A stretch of 64,000 nt of DNA, taken from NCBI RefSeq assembly GCF_026341775.1, contig NZ_JAPEOB010000001.1, positions 4,278,001-4,342,000 of the forward strand. Reading direction: 5' to 3'. Below are positions 1 to 8,684 of this stretch, piece after piece. The position numbers were made by a program, and so were the translations under genes. Each line of letters begins with the position of its first letter. Position 1 is the first letter of the stretch. The stretch comes from Streptomyces sp. NBC_00654. GTDB lineage: Bacteria; Actinomycetota; Actinomycetes; Streptomycetales; Streptomycetaceae. The notes under the pieces are model-generated. The model was not told where the DNA came from. It did not search any database and was given only the letters and a program-made list of their open reading frames with translations.

Positions 1-1012
1 GGAGCATGGCCGCCTGCAGGCCGGTGGCGAACTCGCGTTCCTCGTCGAACAGCATCGCCCGCTGGAGCGACTGGGCCACGATCGCGGCGAGCCCCAGGCA
101 CAGAAGCCGCTCGTCCGGATTGAAGACCGTGCGCTCCCGGTAGAACAGGGCGAGCCCGCCGATCGGGCGGGCCTGCGCCACCAGCGGCAGATAGGCGGCG
201 GCACGGAACTCCAGCTGTCCGATGTGCGGCTCCAGCACGGGATACCGCCGGGCCAGGGAGGCCAGCGAGGTGATGAAGCGGGGCTGCCCGCTGAGAATGG
301 TGTCCGCCAGCGGCAGCTCGTGGTTGAGATCGCCGGAGCCGAGCTCGTCGAGTACCTCCAAGGACTCGCCGGCCAGCGCGATGATGTTGAGCGAGGAATT
401 CTCCACCAGCCCGAGCGCCAGTCCGTCGGCGCCGACCCTGGCCAGTCCGCCCGGTCCTGTCAGCGCAGCTGTCACATCGTCCACGGTCACGGCACGCGAC
501 ATAGCGCTCGTTGTGCGTTCAACGATATTGGTCTGGCGCTGGCGCTGTTTCTCCAGGTCCAGTACGAAGGCCGAATGGGCGACCTCCGCCGTCGCGTCCC
601 GCACGATTCCGACCATCCGATGGGCCTGTCCGTCCGCCGACCGCAGGATCCGGGCCTGGAGATGCGTCCACTGGCTGCTTCCTTCGTCGAGCGGGACCCG
701 GAAGTGGATACTGCAGGAGGTGCTCCCGCTGCTGATCGCCTCGTCGATCGTGTCGTTCACACGGTCCCGTTCCGCCGGTTCGAGCCGGTCCATCACCATG
801 CGCGCGTCCGCGTCGAACGCGGCGGGATCGACGCCGAGAACCATCAGCCCCGCATCGTCGATGTCCAGCGTCCGGGAATCCAGATCCCACTCGAAGCTGC
901 CGGTCCGGTTCAGGGCCAGGCGCTCCGCCGGCCCGAGTCCGCCGTTGTGCCGCCGGTCGATCCGGCTGAGCGGCCGGGCGTCGGCGTCTTGTCGCTGCTC
1001 GTGGTCGGTCAT
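1..1012 (-). CDS. PAS-GAF sensor with SpoIIE-type phosphatase domain (N-terminal part only)
   Basis: Reading leftward from the ATG at 1012, the frame stays open for 337 codons to the window edge, so the 3' part of the gene is missing. Residues about 35-145 look like a PAS domain, closing with MVGIVRDATAEV, the usual PAS end. Residues about 165-320 look like a GAF domain (GGLALFYRERTVFNPDE). The last visible residues, EREFATGLQAAML, match the helix that opens SpoIIE/RsbU-type PP2C phosphatase domains. Such proteins dephosphorylate anti-sigma antagonists after sensing a small ligand or redox signal. That role is inferred from the family, because the catalytic metal-binding residues lie outside the window. 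The gene is divergent from the crotonase-family gene, with 263 bp between them. Confidence 0.8.
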   Translation of the reverse strand, partial: MTDHEQRQDADARPLSRIDRRHNGGLGPAERLALNRTGSFEWDLDSRTLDIDDAGLMVLGVDPAAFDADARMVMDRLEPAERDRVNDTIDEAISSGSTSCSIHFRVPLDEGSSQWTHLQARILRSADGQAHRMVGIVRDATAEVAHSAFVLDLEKQRQRQTNIVERTTSAMSRAVTVDDVTAALTGPGGLARVGADGLALGLVENSSLNIIALAGESLEVLDELGSGDLNHELPLADTILSGQPRFITSLASLARRYPVLEPHIGQLEFRAAAYLPLVAQARPIGGLALFYRERTVFNPDERLLCLGLAAIVAQSLQRAMLFDEEREFATGLQAAML

Positions 1013-1275
1013 ACCCCCTCCGGAGGTCGTCCGGCCGGGGCTGCTGGACGGCGCGGCCCTCAGGACTCAATTGTCGAGCCGGTCCGGCGGGACTGCCACA
1101 GCGGATCACCCGGCCGGGCCCCGGTCCCCGCCTCCACCGTGTTCCGCCCATGTCCCGTGGACCCTGCCGCCCCCCTCTCCCACGCCGTCACCGGCCCGTC
1201 GCACAATGGGCAGGGAATGATCGTCCACGAATGGTGGACGGTCCGCCCACAGGCCCACCGACCGGGAGCGCACAC

Positions 1276-2358
1276 ATGAACGATGACGGCCCCGTCCTGC
1301 TGCACACCCAGGGCCACGCCCTGTACATCACGCTGAACCGGCCACGAGCGCTCAACGCGCTGAACCACACCATGGTCCGGTTCATCGACGCGGCGCTCGC
1401 CGGTGCCGAGTGTGCGGACGAGATCACCTCGGTGGTGATCGGCGGGGCGGGGGAGCGCGGTCTGTGCGCGGGCGGTGACATCCGCACCCTTCACGACGAC
1501 GCACGCGCCGGGGGCCGGTCCTCCTTGGAGTTCTGGCGCGACGAGTACCGGCTCAACGCCCGCATCGCCCGATTCCGCAAGCCGTACGTCGCGCTCATGG
1601 ACGGCATCGTGATGGGCGGAGGCGTGGGTGTATCGGCTCATGGCAGCATCCGTGTCGTCACGGAACGCTCACGGGTCGCCATGCCGGAGACCGGCATCGG
1701 ATTCGTGCCCGATGTCGGGGGCACGCACCTCCTGGCCGCCGCTCCCGGGGAACTGGGCACACATCTGGCGCTGACCGGCCGGAGTGTCGGCGCCGCCGAC
1801 GCACTGCTCTGCGGCCTCGCCGACCACTTCGTACGGTCGGAGCACCTGCCGGAACTCACCGCGGCCCTCGCCACGAGCGCCACGCCCGACGAGGTCGCAC
1901 GGACGGTGCGCCGGCACACGTCCGAAGCGCCCGGTGGCGAACTCGCGTCCGCGCGCCACTGGATCGATGCCTGCTACGCCGCGGAAACGGTCGAGGACAT
2001 CCTTGAACGGCTGCACGGCAGCGGCGTGCCGGAGGCGCGGGACACCGCCGCGACCCTCCTGACGAAGTCGCCCACCGCGCTCAAGGTCACCCTCGCCGCG
2101 GTACGCCGGGCGCGCGCGCTCGACAGCCTGGAAGCCGCACTCGACCAGGAGTTCCGGGTCTCCAGCCGGGCTTTCGAGCAGCCCGACTTCGTGGAGGGGG
2201 TACGCGCCCAGATCATCGACAAGGACCGGAATCCGCAGTGGAAGCCGGCCGGCCTCGCCGAGGTCTCCGACCGCGACGTCGCCCGCTTCTTCGCGCCGCT
2301 CGGCCCGGACGAGCAGGAACTCGGACTCGCTGTGGACGCGGGTACGGACAGGGCCTGA
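1276..2358 (+). CDS. 3-hydroxyisobutyryl-CoA hydrolase / enoyl-CoA hydratase family
   Basis: 360-aa crotonase-fold protein. The start is the ATG at 1276 behind GGGAG; an open frame extends upstream but has no ribosome site. The oxyanion-hole segments are visible: GLCAGGDIR near residues 63-70 and GGG at 114-116. The pattern MPETGIGFVPDVGG supplies Glu138 and Asp146, the pair used by 3-hydroxyisobutyryl-CoA hydrolases (HIBCH). Length also fits that subfamily rather than the ~260-aa plain enoyl-CoA hydratases. The expected reaction is thioester hydrolysis of 3-hydroxyisobutyryl-CoA in valine degradation, in the cytosol. No other valine-catabolism gene is adjacent, so the substrate rests on motif and length alone. 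Confidence 0.85.
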   Translation: MNDDGPVLLHTQGHALYITLNRPRALNALNHTMVRFIDAALAGAECADEITSVVIGGAGERGLCAGGDIRTLHDDARAGGRSSLEFWRDEYRLNARIARFRKPYVALMDGIVMGGGVGVSAHGSIRVVTERSRVAMPETGIGFVPDVGGTHLLAAAPGELGTHLALTGRSVGAADALLCGLADHFVRSEHLPELTAALATSATPDEVARTVRRHTSEAPGGELASARHWIDACYAAETVEDILERLHGSGVPEARDTAATLLTKSPTALKVTLAAVRRARALDSLEAALDQEFRVSSRAFEQPDFVEGVRAQIIDKDRNPQWKPAGLAEVSDRDVARFFAPLGPDEQELGLAVDAGTDRA

Positions 2359-2420
2359 CGCGCCGGTCGGCGGTCCCTGACGTGTGTGCCGCCGGCCTCG
2401 GCCTGAGGCCGACGCGCCGG

Positions 2421-2651
2421 TCAGTGACCGTTGCCCGACAGGCTCGGCCGCAGGGCCCGTACGAGAGCGAAGAGCCTGTCCTCGTTGCCGGACAGCCCCG
2501 CGCCACTGAGTGCCTGGTCCGCCTCCTCCATCGGAGACGTGAGCAACGGCAGGTAGAGAGGCATGTCGTCCGGGTCGGAGAGAGCGGCCCGGGTGGCTTC
2601 CAGTAACCGGACATACGCCCGGGCCGCGGCGAGTTCGTCTTTGTCCATCAC
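2421..2651 (-). CDS. small hypothetical protein, 75-76 aa
   Basis: I do not recognise the family. The protein is acidic and mostly helical, with no membrane segment or metal motif. It contains DPDDMPLYLPLLTSPMEEAD and ends LVRALRPSLSGNGH. Two starts are possible: GTG at 2651 or ATG at 2648, with AGGAG five or eight bases upstream respectively. It is convergent with the crotonase-family gene (62-bp gap containing a short hairpin around 2398-2412). Codon use matches neighbouring genes and the ribosome site is good, which supports it being real. Confidence 0.6.
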   Translation of the reverse strand: MMDKDELAAARAYVRLLEATRAALSDPDDMPLYLPLLTSPMEEADQALSGAGLSGNEDRLFALVRALRPSLSGNGH

Positions 2652-2744
2652 AGCATCTCCTGGTCAGAGGTGTCGGACCGGCAAGCATCCCCCATGGGTC
2701 TGACAACGTCCCGCGGACGGCTCCCGCTCCCCGGTCGGCCGGTG

Positions 2745-3266
2745 TCAGGCGTCTCGCGGGCCCGGAGGGCCGGCGGGCGGCTCCACTTCCAGGAACCTGC
2801 GTCGCCGGGGCCCGCGGTAGAGCAGCGCCGTCCAGCCGAGCCGTCGCAGCGCGCCGGCGCACCGGGGCAGCGCGTCCTCCTCCTCGTGAGCGGCCCCGCT
2901 TCCGGGTGGACCGGCCCACTCCACCCGTACCGTGCCCGGGGATTCGCCCTCCAGTACGCGATACCCGGCCGCCGTGCGCCGGCCGGAGGCGTCAAGGGCG
3001 GAGGGGACCGCTCCGGAGGCCTCCAGGGCCAGCGCGACGGCCCGGACCGGCCGATGGAGCTCCCATGCCGCGGGCACCCCCTCCGGGTCGGCCTGCCCGG
3101 TGTTGGTCAGCCTCCGGATCTGGAGCAGCCCCTCGAAGGCGGTCCGCACCGAAGCGGCCCGCACCTCCGCCGCCCGCCGGGAACCGCCGGTCCCGTCGTC
3201 CGCCCCCGAGAGCGGCGGACCGTCCCCGGTGGCCGGTTCGAACCCGGTCTCCTCCTCGGCGCTCAT
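2745..3266 (-). CDS. hypothetical protein, 173 aa
   Basis: Unrecognised. The start at 3266 is preceded by GAAGGGGAA at suitable spacing; the frame is open further upstream but without a ribosome site. The N-terminal 35 residues are acidic and Gly-rich. The central part is a mixed alpha/beta stretch (AFEGLLQIRRLTNTG), and the C-terminus is basic (GPRRRRFLEVEPP). No signal peptide, membrane helix or catalytic motif is visible. It lies 93 bp from the small leftward gene ahead of it, so the two may be co-transcribed. Confidence 0.6.
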   Translation of the reverse strand: MSAEEETGFEPATGDGPPLSGADDGTGGSRRAAEVRAASVRTAFEGLLQIRRLTNTGQADPEGVPAAWELHRPVRAVALALEASGAVPSALDASGRRTAAGYRVLEGESPGTVRVEWAGPPGSGAAHEEEDALPRCAGALRRLGWTALLYRGPRRRRFLEVEPPAGPPGPRDA

Positions 3267-3619
3267 CCAATTCCCCTTCTCCGGTACCGCACTGCGCTCC
3301 AGTGTGCGCCGGGCCACTGACAACGCCGAAGCCCGACGGGCCCGCAGCACGCGAGAGCGAGGGACCCGCGGCGGCGCCGCGAGTGCGCCCGCCGGGGTGC
3401 GACCAGGGCGCTGCCCCTGCCCATGGGGGTCAGCAGGGGAGCAGCAGGGATACGACCAGCCGACGCGCGAGCGGACGGCGGCTCCCACCGTGGCCGGCGG
3501 CCGGGCCGGCGGGTTCCGGGGCAGTCGCGCGGCCGCAACTGATCATGGGCGCGGCGCGTCCGGGTGATATCTCGCTAAACTCGGCCCCCTCGCACTTCAG
3601 AACAGAGGAACCGCACCCC
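3267..3619. other. 353-bp divergent intergenic region
   Basis: Separates the 173-aa hypothetical gene (leftward) from the pentapeptide gene (rightward) and must hold both promoters. A TAAACT at 3576-3581 fits an actinomycete -10 box for the rightward gene, but I find no convincing -35. Small frames here look like chance products of high GC. Nothing else stands out. Confidence 0.4.
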
Positions 3620-4459
3620 GTGTCCGACAACGATCCGAGCGTCGCACCCGACAGCGAACGTGCCGCTCTGCGCGCGGACTGCGCGAACTGTTTCGGGCTG
3701 TGCTGCGTCGCGCTGACCCTGACCGCATCGGCGGACTTCGCGATCAGCAAGGACGCCGGGGAGCCCTGCCCCAATCTTCAGGAAGACTTCCGCTGCGGCA
3801 TCCACACCGCGCTGCGGCCGAAGGGCTTCTCCGGCTGCACGGTGTACGACTGTTTCGGCGCGGGCCAGAAGGTCTCCCAGGAGACGTACGGCGGCCAGGA
3901 CTGGCGGTCGGCCCCGGACACCGCTCAGCAGATGTTCCAGGTGTTCCCGGTGGTGCGCCAGTTGCAGGAACTGCTCTGGTACCTCACCGAGGCGCTCTCC
4001 CTGCCCGCCGCCGGGCCCCTGCACGCCGAGATCGGGCGTGCCCTGGAAGCGACGGAACGTCATACCCGCCGCCCCGCCGCGGAGCTGGCCGGACTGGACG
4101 TGGCGGCCCACCGGGACGGCGTCGCCGATCTGCTCCGGCGTGTCAGCACACGTGTGCGGGCCACCGCGCCCCGCCGCAAGAAGCGTGGCCACCGGGGCGC
4201 CGACCTCATGGGCGCCCGGCTCAAGGGCGCCGACCTCCGGGGTGCCGACCTGCGCGGGGCCTACCTCATCGCGGCCGATCTCTCCGGCGCGGACCTGCGC
4301 CTCGCCGATGTCATCGGCGCCGACTTCCGGGACGCGGACCTCTCCGGTGCCGACCTCACCGACAGCCTGTTCCTCACCCAGACCCAGCTCAACGCGGCCA
4401 GGGGCAACGCGGCGACCGGCCTCCCGGGCCGTCTGACCCGCCCCACGCACTGGAGCTGA
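3620..4459 (+). CDS. pentapeptide-repeat protein with cysteine-rich N-terminal domain
   Basis: 279 aa from the GTG at 3620, with AGAGGAA nine bases upstream. Residues about 193-255 are consecutive A(D/N)LxG units (GADLRGADLRGAYLIAADL), the signature of the right-handed quadrilateral pentapeptide-repeat helix. The N-terminal ~85 residues carry eight cysteines (21, 24, 28, 29, 50, 59, 73, 78) in a pattern resembling YkgJ-type CxxCxxxCC metal-binding proteins, including RCGIHTALRPKGFSGC. There is no signal peptide. The repeat fold often serves as a protein or DNA mimic; the cysteine domain probably binds zinc or an iron-sulfur cluster. Both statements come from family knowledge. The gene stands alone, upstream of the radical SAM gene. 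Confidence 0.85.
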   Translation: MSDNDPSVAPDSERAALRADCANCFGLCCVALTLTASADFAISKDAGEPCPNLQEDFRCGIHTALRPKGFSGCTVYDCFGAGQKVSQETYGGQDWRSAPDTAQQMFQVFPVVRQLQELLWYLTEALSLPAAGPLHAEIGRALEATERHTRRPAAELAGLDVAAHRDGVADLLRRVSTRVRATAPRRKKRGHRGADLMGARLKGADLRGADLRGAYLIAADLSGADLRLADVIGADFRDADLSGADLTDSLFLTQTQLNAARGNAATGLPGRLTRPTHWS

Positions 4460-4720
4460 CCCTGGGGCGGGACCCCGCTGTCAGACACCCCCACCGGACT
4501 CCAGCTCCGACTTGAGGCGTGCCGGCGTGGAGCCGGACGGACCGTGGTGCCGGAGTCCCGGGGCGCCACACCTTACCCGCGGGTAGTTCCGTCCGGTCCA
4601 CGGGCGGCGCCGCGCGGTGGCACACGAGCGGGGGTGCGAACGGTCGGCGGCCCTGGTTCGTTGGAGAGTGTGGCGTACGCGCGACAGCGCCCAGTGGACC
4701 GCACCCGAGGAGCCCCGCAC

Positions 4721-6115
4721 ATGCCCAGCCCTACCGAAACCGGCGGCACCGGCACCGATACGACCCGTACCGGTCCCACCGGCTCCGGCCGTACACGTCT
4801 GGTGGAACAGCTCATGGAACGGTTCCCCCACGTGCCGCGGGAAGCGGTCATCAAGGAGGACCTGCTCCGCGGCGGCGTCGCCTTCGACGAGTCCGCGCTC
4901 AGCGACAACGAGCACGGCGACGTCAAGCCGAAGTCGTACTTCATCTTCTCCTTCGACCACGGCACGCTGCCCGAGCTCGGCGCGGCCGCGCTGCGCCGTC
5001 CCCCCGAGGAGATCGTGCTCACCGGCGGTCCGTACGGGCTGCGGCGCACCGTGGTGTCCGTGCGGGTCAACCCGGCTTCCCCGTACCGCGTGGCGGCCGG
5101 CCAGGACGGAGTGCTGGGGCTCTATCTGGACGGCAGGCGCATCTCCGATGTCGGTCTGCCCCCGATGCCCGACTACTACCGCCACACCCTGGAGAACGGT
5201 AAGTCCGTGATGGAGGTGGCCCCCACCATCCAGTGGGGCTACCTGATCTACCTCACCGTCTTCCGGGTCTGCCAGTACTTCGGCGCCAAGGAGGAGTGCC
5301 AGTACTGCGACATCAACCACAACTGGCGCCAGCACAAGGCGGCGGGACGCCCCTATACCGGGGTGAAGGACGTGGAGGAGGTCCTGGAGGCCCTCGCCAT
5401 CATCGACCGGTACGACACGGCGAAGACCTCCACCGCCTACACGCTCACCGGCGGTGCGATCACCTCGCACCTCGGCGGACGCGACGAGGCCGACTTCTAC
5501 GGGCAGTACGCCAAGGCCATCGAGGAGCGCTTTCCCGGCCGGTGGATCGGCAAGGTCGTCGCCCAGGCCCTGCCCAAGGCCGATGTGCAGCGCTTCCACG
5601 ACTACGGAGTGCGGATCTACCACCCCAACTACGAGGTGTGGGACCGCCGTCTGTTCGAGCTGTACTGCCCCGGAAAGGAGCGTTACGTCGGGCGCGACGA
5701 ATGGCACCGCCGCATCCTCGACTCCGCCGAGGTCTTCGGCCCGCGCAACGTCATCCCGAACTTCGTCGCCGGTGTGGAGATGGCCGCGCCCTCCGGCTTC
5801 GCGACGGTCGACGAGGCCATCGACTCCACGACCGAGGGACTGCGTTTCTTCATGTCGCACGGCATCACACCGCGCTTCACCACGTGGTGCCCCGAGCCCA
5901 CCACCCCGCTCGGCAGAACCAACCCGGACGGGGCGCCGCTCGAATACCACATCAGGCTGCTGGACGCCTACCGCTCGACCATGGAGGAGTACGGTCTGTC
6001 CTCACCGCCCGGATACGGTCCCGCCGGGGCCGGTCGCGCGGTGTTCTCGGTGAGCTCCTTCATGGACAGCCTGGCCCCGGACCAGGCGGCGCCGGAGGAC
6101 GGTGCGGCCGGCTGA
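4721..6115 (+). CDS. radical SAM protein with CX8CX2C cluster motif
   Basis: 464 aa from the ATG at 4721, eight bases after CGAGGAG. The three cysteines that should hold the 4Fe-4S cluster are 184, 193 and 196 in CQYFGAKEECQYCDI. The spacing is therefore CX8CX2C, not the canonical CX3CX2C. A radical-SAM TIM barrel follows, with YTLTGGAI as the likely SAM-contacting GGE-like strand. The first ~175 residues are an unusual N-terminal domain (KSYFIFSFDHGTLPE). No auxiliary-cluster domain is obvious, and the C-terminus has few cysteines. Substrate is unknown: no peptide precursor or other pathway gene is adjacent. The opposing gene downstream is an F420-reductase-like protein, separated by a strong hairpin. 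Confidence 0.82.
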   Translation: MPSPTETGGTGTDTTRTGPTGSGRTRLVEQLMERFPHVPREAVIKEDLLRGGVAFDESALSDNEHGDVKPKSYFIFSFDHGTLPELGAAALRRPPEEIVLTGGPYGLRRTVVSVRVNPASPYRVAAGQDGVLGLYLDGRRISDVGLPPMPDYYRHTLENGKSVMEVAPTIQWGYLIYLTVFRVCQYFGAKEECQYCDINHNWRQHKAAGRPYTGVKDVEEVLEALAIIDRYDTAKTSTAYTLTGGAITSHLGGRDEADFYGQYAKAIEERFPGRWIGKVVAQALPKADVQRFHDYGVRIYHPNYEVWDRRLFELYCPGKERYVGRDEWHRRILDSAEVFGPRNVIPNFVAGVEMAAPSGFATVDEAIDSTTEGLRFFMSHGITPRFTTWCPEPTTPLGRTNPDGAPLEYHIRLLDAYRSTMEEYGLSSPPGYGPAGAGRAVFSVSSFMDSLAPDQAAPEDGAAG

Positions 6116-6123
6116 CCCCGGCG

Positions 6124-6183
6124 CCGTGCCCGCCCCGGTACCGCCCCTGTCACAGGGCCGGACGCCGCCGGGGCGCGGCACGG
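6124..6183. terminator. bidirectional hairpin between convergent genes
   Basis: Arms at 6124-6138 and 6168-6183 pair over two 7-bp blocks (CCGTGCC with GGCACGG, GCCCCGG with CCGGGGC) around a small bulge, followed by TTT on the + strand. It lies exactly between the ends of the radical SAM gene and the F420-reductase-like gene. Confidence 0.5.
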
Positions 6184-6201
6184 TTTCCCGCCGTGACGGG
6201 G

Positions 6202-6861
6202 TCAGGCACGCCACTGCGAGGTGCGCTCCGGCGAGGCCTCGGCCAGTTCCTTCACGATGACGTCGGCATCGCCCCGGCTCCCGTAGACGGGCGTTCCGGG
6301 CTGCTGCCGCCACGAGTCGTCCAGACCGCCCGCGTCCACGGTGTCGAAGCCGAGCTCGTCGATGAGGTCGCGCACGGCTTGCTTCGCCGCGGTGTCGTCT
6401 CCGGCGACCGGCAGTGCCTGACGGCCGGTGCTGCCCTGCGGGCGGCCCCGGTCCAGGATGTCCTGGGCGTACGTCCCGTTGAAGGCCTTGATCACCGGGT
6501 GCCCGATCTGCTGCTCGGTCCAGCGGCTTTCGGGCAGACCGTCCTCGATGGCCGCGATCCTGCCGTCGCGTTCCTGCGGGTAGTAGTTGCCGGTGTCGAT
6601 GACCACGGCACCCGGCGCCGCGCCGTCGAGGACGCCGGAGGGCAGCACGGGCACTGCCTTGAGCGGAATGGTCACCACGACGATCCGGGCGTCCTTCGCC
6701 GCCTCGGTCACGTCGACCGGGGTGGCGCCGGTCTCCGCGGCGAGCGCCGTGAGCGTCTGCGGGCCACGGGAATTGGCGACGGACACCTCATGTCCGAGCG
6801 CGGTGAGCCGCCGGGTCAGGTTGCCGCCGATGTTGCCCGCTCCGATGATGCCGATCTTCAT
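6202..6861 (-). CDS. NADPH-dependent F420 reductase-like Rossmann protein
   Basis: 219 aa from the ATG at 6861. The N-terminus MKIGIIGAGNIGGNLTRRL is the GxGxxG dinucleotide fold, and VANSRGP is the NADP-selecting turn typical of the F420H2:NADP oxidoreductase (Fno) family. Later motifs (VVVTIPLKAV, NYYPQERDG, HPVIKAFNGTYAQ) follow the same family order, and length fits (~210-230 aa). Family members either exchange hydride between F420 and NADP or act as uncharacterised NADP-binding reductases. A role in F420 metabolism is inference; no F420 biosynthesis gene is nearby. Weak upstream ribosome site. Transcribed alone, divergent from the lysozyme gene. Confidence 0.82.
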   Translation of the reverse strand: MKIGIIGAGNIGGNLTRRLTALGHEVSVANSRGPQTLTALAAETGATPVDVTEAAKDARIVVVTIPLKAVPVLPSGVLDGAAPGAVVIDTGNYYPQERDGRIAAIEDGLPESRWTEQQIGHPVIKAFNGTYAQDILDRGRPQGSTGRQALPVAGDDTAAKQAVRDLIDELGFDTVDAGGLDDSWRQQPGTPVYGSRGDADVIVKELAEASPERTSQWRA

Positions 6862-7051
6862 GGTCCGACCTTCCGCTGCCGACTGCCTGATGAGAAGTGG
6901 TCTCGTCGCATCACCAACTGCACACCGGCGTGCGCTATTCCGTGTCCGGCCGAACGGATTCCCCGCCGATGGCGAGGGTGGAACAGGATCTCGGCGGGCA
7001 CATACCAGGACAAGAACCGGAACCACAGAGCCCCACTTGGAGGCAGTGCCC

Positions 7052-7603
7052 ATGCTGCACGGAGTCGACATCAGCGCGTATCAGCCGTCCTACGACACCG
7101 ACGGCCTCGACTTCGTGTTCATCAAGGCCACCGAGGGCCGTTCGTATGTCAATCCGGCTCTGGGCGCACAGGTCAAGCGGGCGCGGGACGCCGAATGCGT
7201 CGTCGGCTTCTACCACTTCCTGTGGCCGGGGAACGTGGCGGACCAGGCGGCGTACTTCCTGAGCAAAGCACCGGAGAAGGCCGGCGATCTGCTCGCTGTC
7301 GACTGGGAGGAAACCGGGGAGGGCACCCGGGCCAGCAACGCGGAGAAGGACCGCTTCATCCGTGAGGTGAAGCGCCTGCGGCCCGGTCAACGCGTCCTTC
7401 TGTACTGCAACCGTTCCTTCTGGCTGAATCACGACACGACCTCGTACGCGGGCGACGGGCTGTGGATCGCCGACTACGTCACGGCAGGCAAGCCCCGTAT
7501 CGAGGCGTCGTGGCGCATCCACCAGTACACCGACCACCCGCTGGACAAGGACGTGGCCGACTTCTCCTCCCTGCGGGCGATGCGCGACTGGGCGGCCGGG
7601 TAG
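7052..7603 (+). CDS. GH25 lysozyme (N-acetylmuramidase) without signal peptide
   Basis: 183 aa from the ATG at 7052, eight bases after GGAGG. The sequence opens directly with the catalytic barrel, MLHGVDISAYQ, giving Asp6. The DxE acid pair is Asp84-Glu86 in AVDWEE. Strand motifs FVFIKATEG and GFYHFLW are classic GH25. The family cleaves the beta-1,4 bond between MurNAc and GlcNAc in peptidoglycan. There is no signal peptide, membrane helix or cell-wall-binding repeat, unlike secreted Streptomyces GH25 enzymes, so delivery to the wall is unexplained. It could be phage-derived or exported by a non-classical route; no holin-like gene is adjacent. Confidence 0.88.
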   Translation: MLHGVDISAYQPSYDTDGLDFVFIKATEGRSYVNPALGAQVKRARDAECVVGFYHFLWPGNVADQAAYFLSKAPEKAGDLLAVDWEETGEGTRASNAEKDRFIREVKRLRPGQRVLLYCNRSFWLNHDTTSYAGDGLWIADYVTAGKPRIEASWRIHQYTDHPLDKDVADFSSLRAMRDWAAG

Positions 7604-7655
7604 CCGAAAAGCCGCCGCGCCGAGCACGTACGTTCACACAGGGGAAGGCAGGCCC

Positions 7656-7687
7656 CGATCGCTCGGGAAGCGAACCCCGGGCGATCG
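7656..7687. terminator. 12-bp stem-loop after the lysozyme gene
   Basis: Arms 7656-7667 and 7676-7687 pair over 12 positions with one G-T pair and an 8-nt loop, followed by AAAT. It sits 53 bp beyond the lysozyme stop and just ahead of the truncated dehydrogenase gene. Confidence 0.45.
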
Positions 7688-7699
7688 AAATAGTCTATC

Positions 7700-7714
7700 C
7701 TGAGGCCTTTGTTC
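7700..7714 (+). repeat. 15-bp motif shared with 29788-29802
   Basis: CTGAGGCCTTTGTTC occurs here and again, identical, at 29788-29802. A TAGTC lies a short way upstream of both copies (at 7691 and 29771). Here it lies directly before the point where the dehydrogenase has lost its normal N-terminus. Confidence 0.5.
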
Positions 7715-7727
7715 ACCATGCCTCAGC

Positions 7728-8684
7728 ATGCCCGCGTCGGCCGGCCACCAGGTCCTGGTGCGGATGGAGACGTCCGGGCTCTGCCACACCGACATCCACG
7801 TGGCCCGGGGGGACTGGCCCGTCAAGCCGAGCCCGCCGTTCGTACCGGGTCACGAGGGCATCGGGATCGTGGAGGCGGCCGGAGACCAGGTGGGCCATCT
7901 CGCGGTGGGGGACCGGGTGGCGATTCCCTGGCTCGGTGAGGCGTGCGGGCACTGCGACCACTGTGTCTCCGGCTGGGAGACACTCTGCCTCCAGCAGCGG
8001 AACAGCGGCTACTCGGTCGACGGCAGCCATACCGAGTACGCACTCGCGCACGGCACTTATGTGGTTCCCGTCCCCGACGGCATCGATCCGCTCGACGCCG
8101 CGCCCCTGACCTGTGCCGGCGTCACCACCTACAAGGCGGTCGAGCTGTCCGGAGCCCGCCCCGGCACCCGCGCCCTGATCTCCGGGATCGGCGGACTCGG
8201 GCACCTGGCCCTCCAGTACGCGCGGATCTTCGGCGCCGAGACCATCGCGGTCGATGTCACCGACGAGAAGCTGGCGCTCGCCCGGGAACTGGGCGCCGAC
8301 CATGTCATCGACGCCCGCGTCCAGGACGTGGCCGAGGAGACCCGCAGGCTCGGCGGCGCGGACGCGGCGATCTCCCTGGCCGTGAGCAATGAATCGTTCG
8401 GGGCGGCGTACGGTGCGCTGCGCCGCGGCGGCACCCTGGTGCTGGTGGCGCTTCCGGCCGCGGGGAAACTCGAACTCCCCGTATTCGACACGGTGCTGAA
8501 CGGCACGAAGGTCGTCGGCTCCATCGTCGGCACCCGCGAGGACCTCGCCGAGGTGTTCCAGCTCCATCGCCTCGGCCGTACGAGAGTTGTCCGGGAAACC
8601 CGCGGCCTCGACGACATCAACACCTCGATCGACGAGGTCCTGAGCGGCAAGGTCTCCGGACGCCTCGTCTTCGACCTGCGCTGA
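7728..8684 (+). CDS. zinc-dependent alcohol dehydrogenase (AdhP-like), 5'-truncated
   Basis: 318 aa, medium-chain zinc alcohol dehydrogenase. Catalytic-zinc ligands Cys19 and His42/Glu43 (PGHEG) are present, as are structural-zinc cysteines 73, 76, 79 and 87 ([15 protein letters not shown]) and the NAD fold [15 protein letters not shown]. Family members (~340 aa) begin with about 25 further residues forming the first beta strands. Here the frame reaches a stop at 7701 only nine codons before the first ATG, with no recognisable N-terminal sequence, so the gene appears cut at its 5' end. Whether the shorter protein folds is unknown. No clear ribosome site precedes the ATG, which also suggests loss of the original start. 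Confidence 0.75.
   Translation: MPASAGHQVLVRMETSGLCHTDIHVARGDWPVKPSPPFVPGHEGIGIVEAAGDQVGHLAVGDRVAIPWLGEACGHCDHCVSGWETLCLQQRNSGYSVDGSHTEYALAHGTYVVPVPDGIDPLDAAPLTCAGVTTYKAVELSGARPGTRALISGIGGLGHLALQYARIFGAETIAVDVTDEKLALARELGADHVIDARVQDVAEETRRLGGADAAISLAVSNESFGAAYGALRRGGTLVLVALPAAGKLELPVFDTVLNGTKVVGSIVGTREDLAEVFQLHRLGRTRVVRETRGLDDINTSIDEVLSGKVSGRLVFDLR

Noticed and set aside
7631..7714. Rex-type redox operator (GTTCAC half-sites) before the alcohol dehydrogenase
   Set aside because: Two isolated half-sites are present but no TGTGAAC-N2-GTTCACA palindrome.
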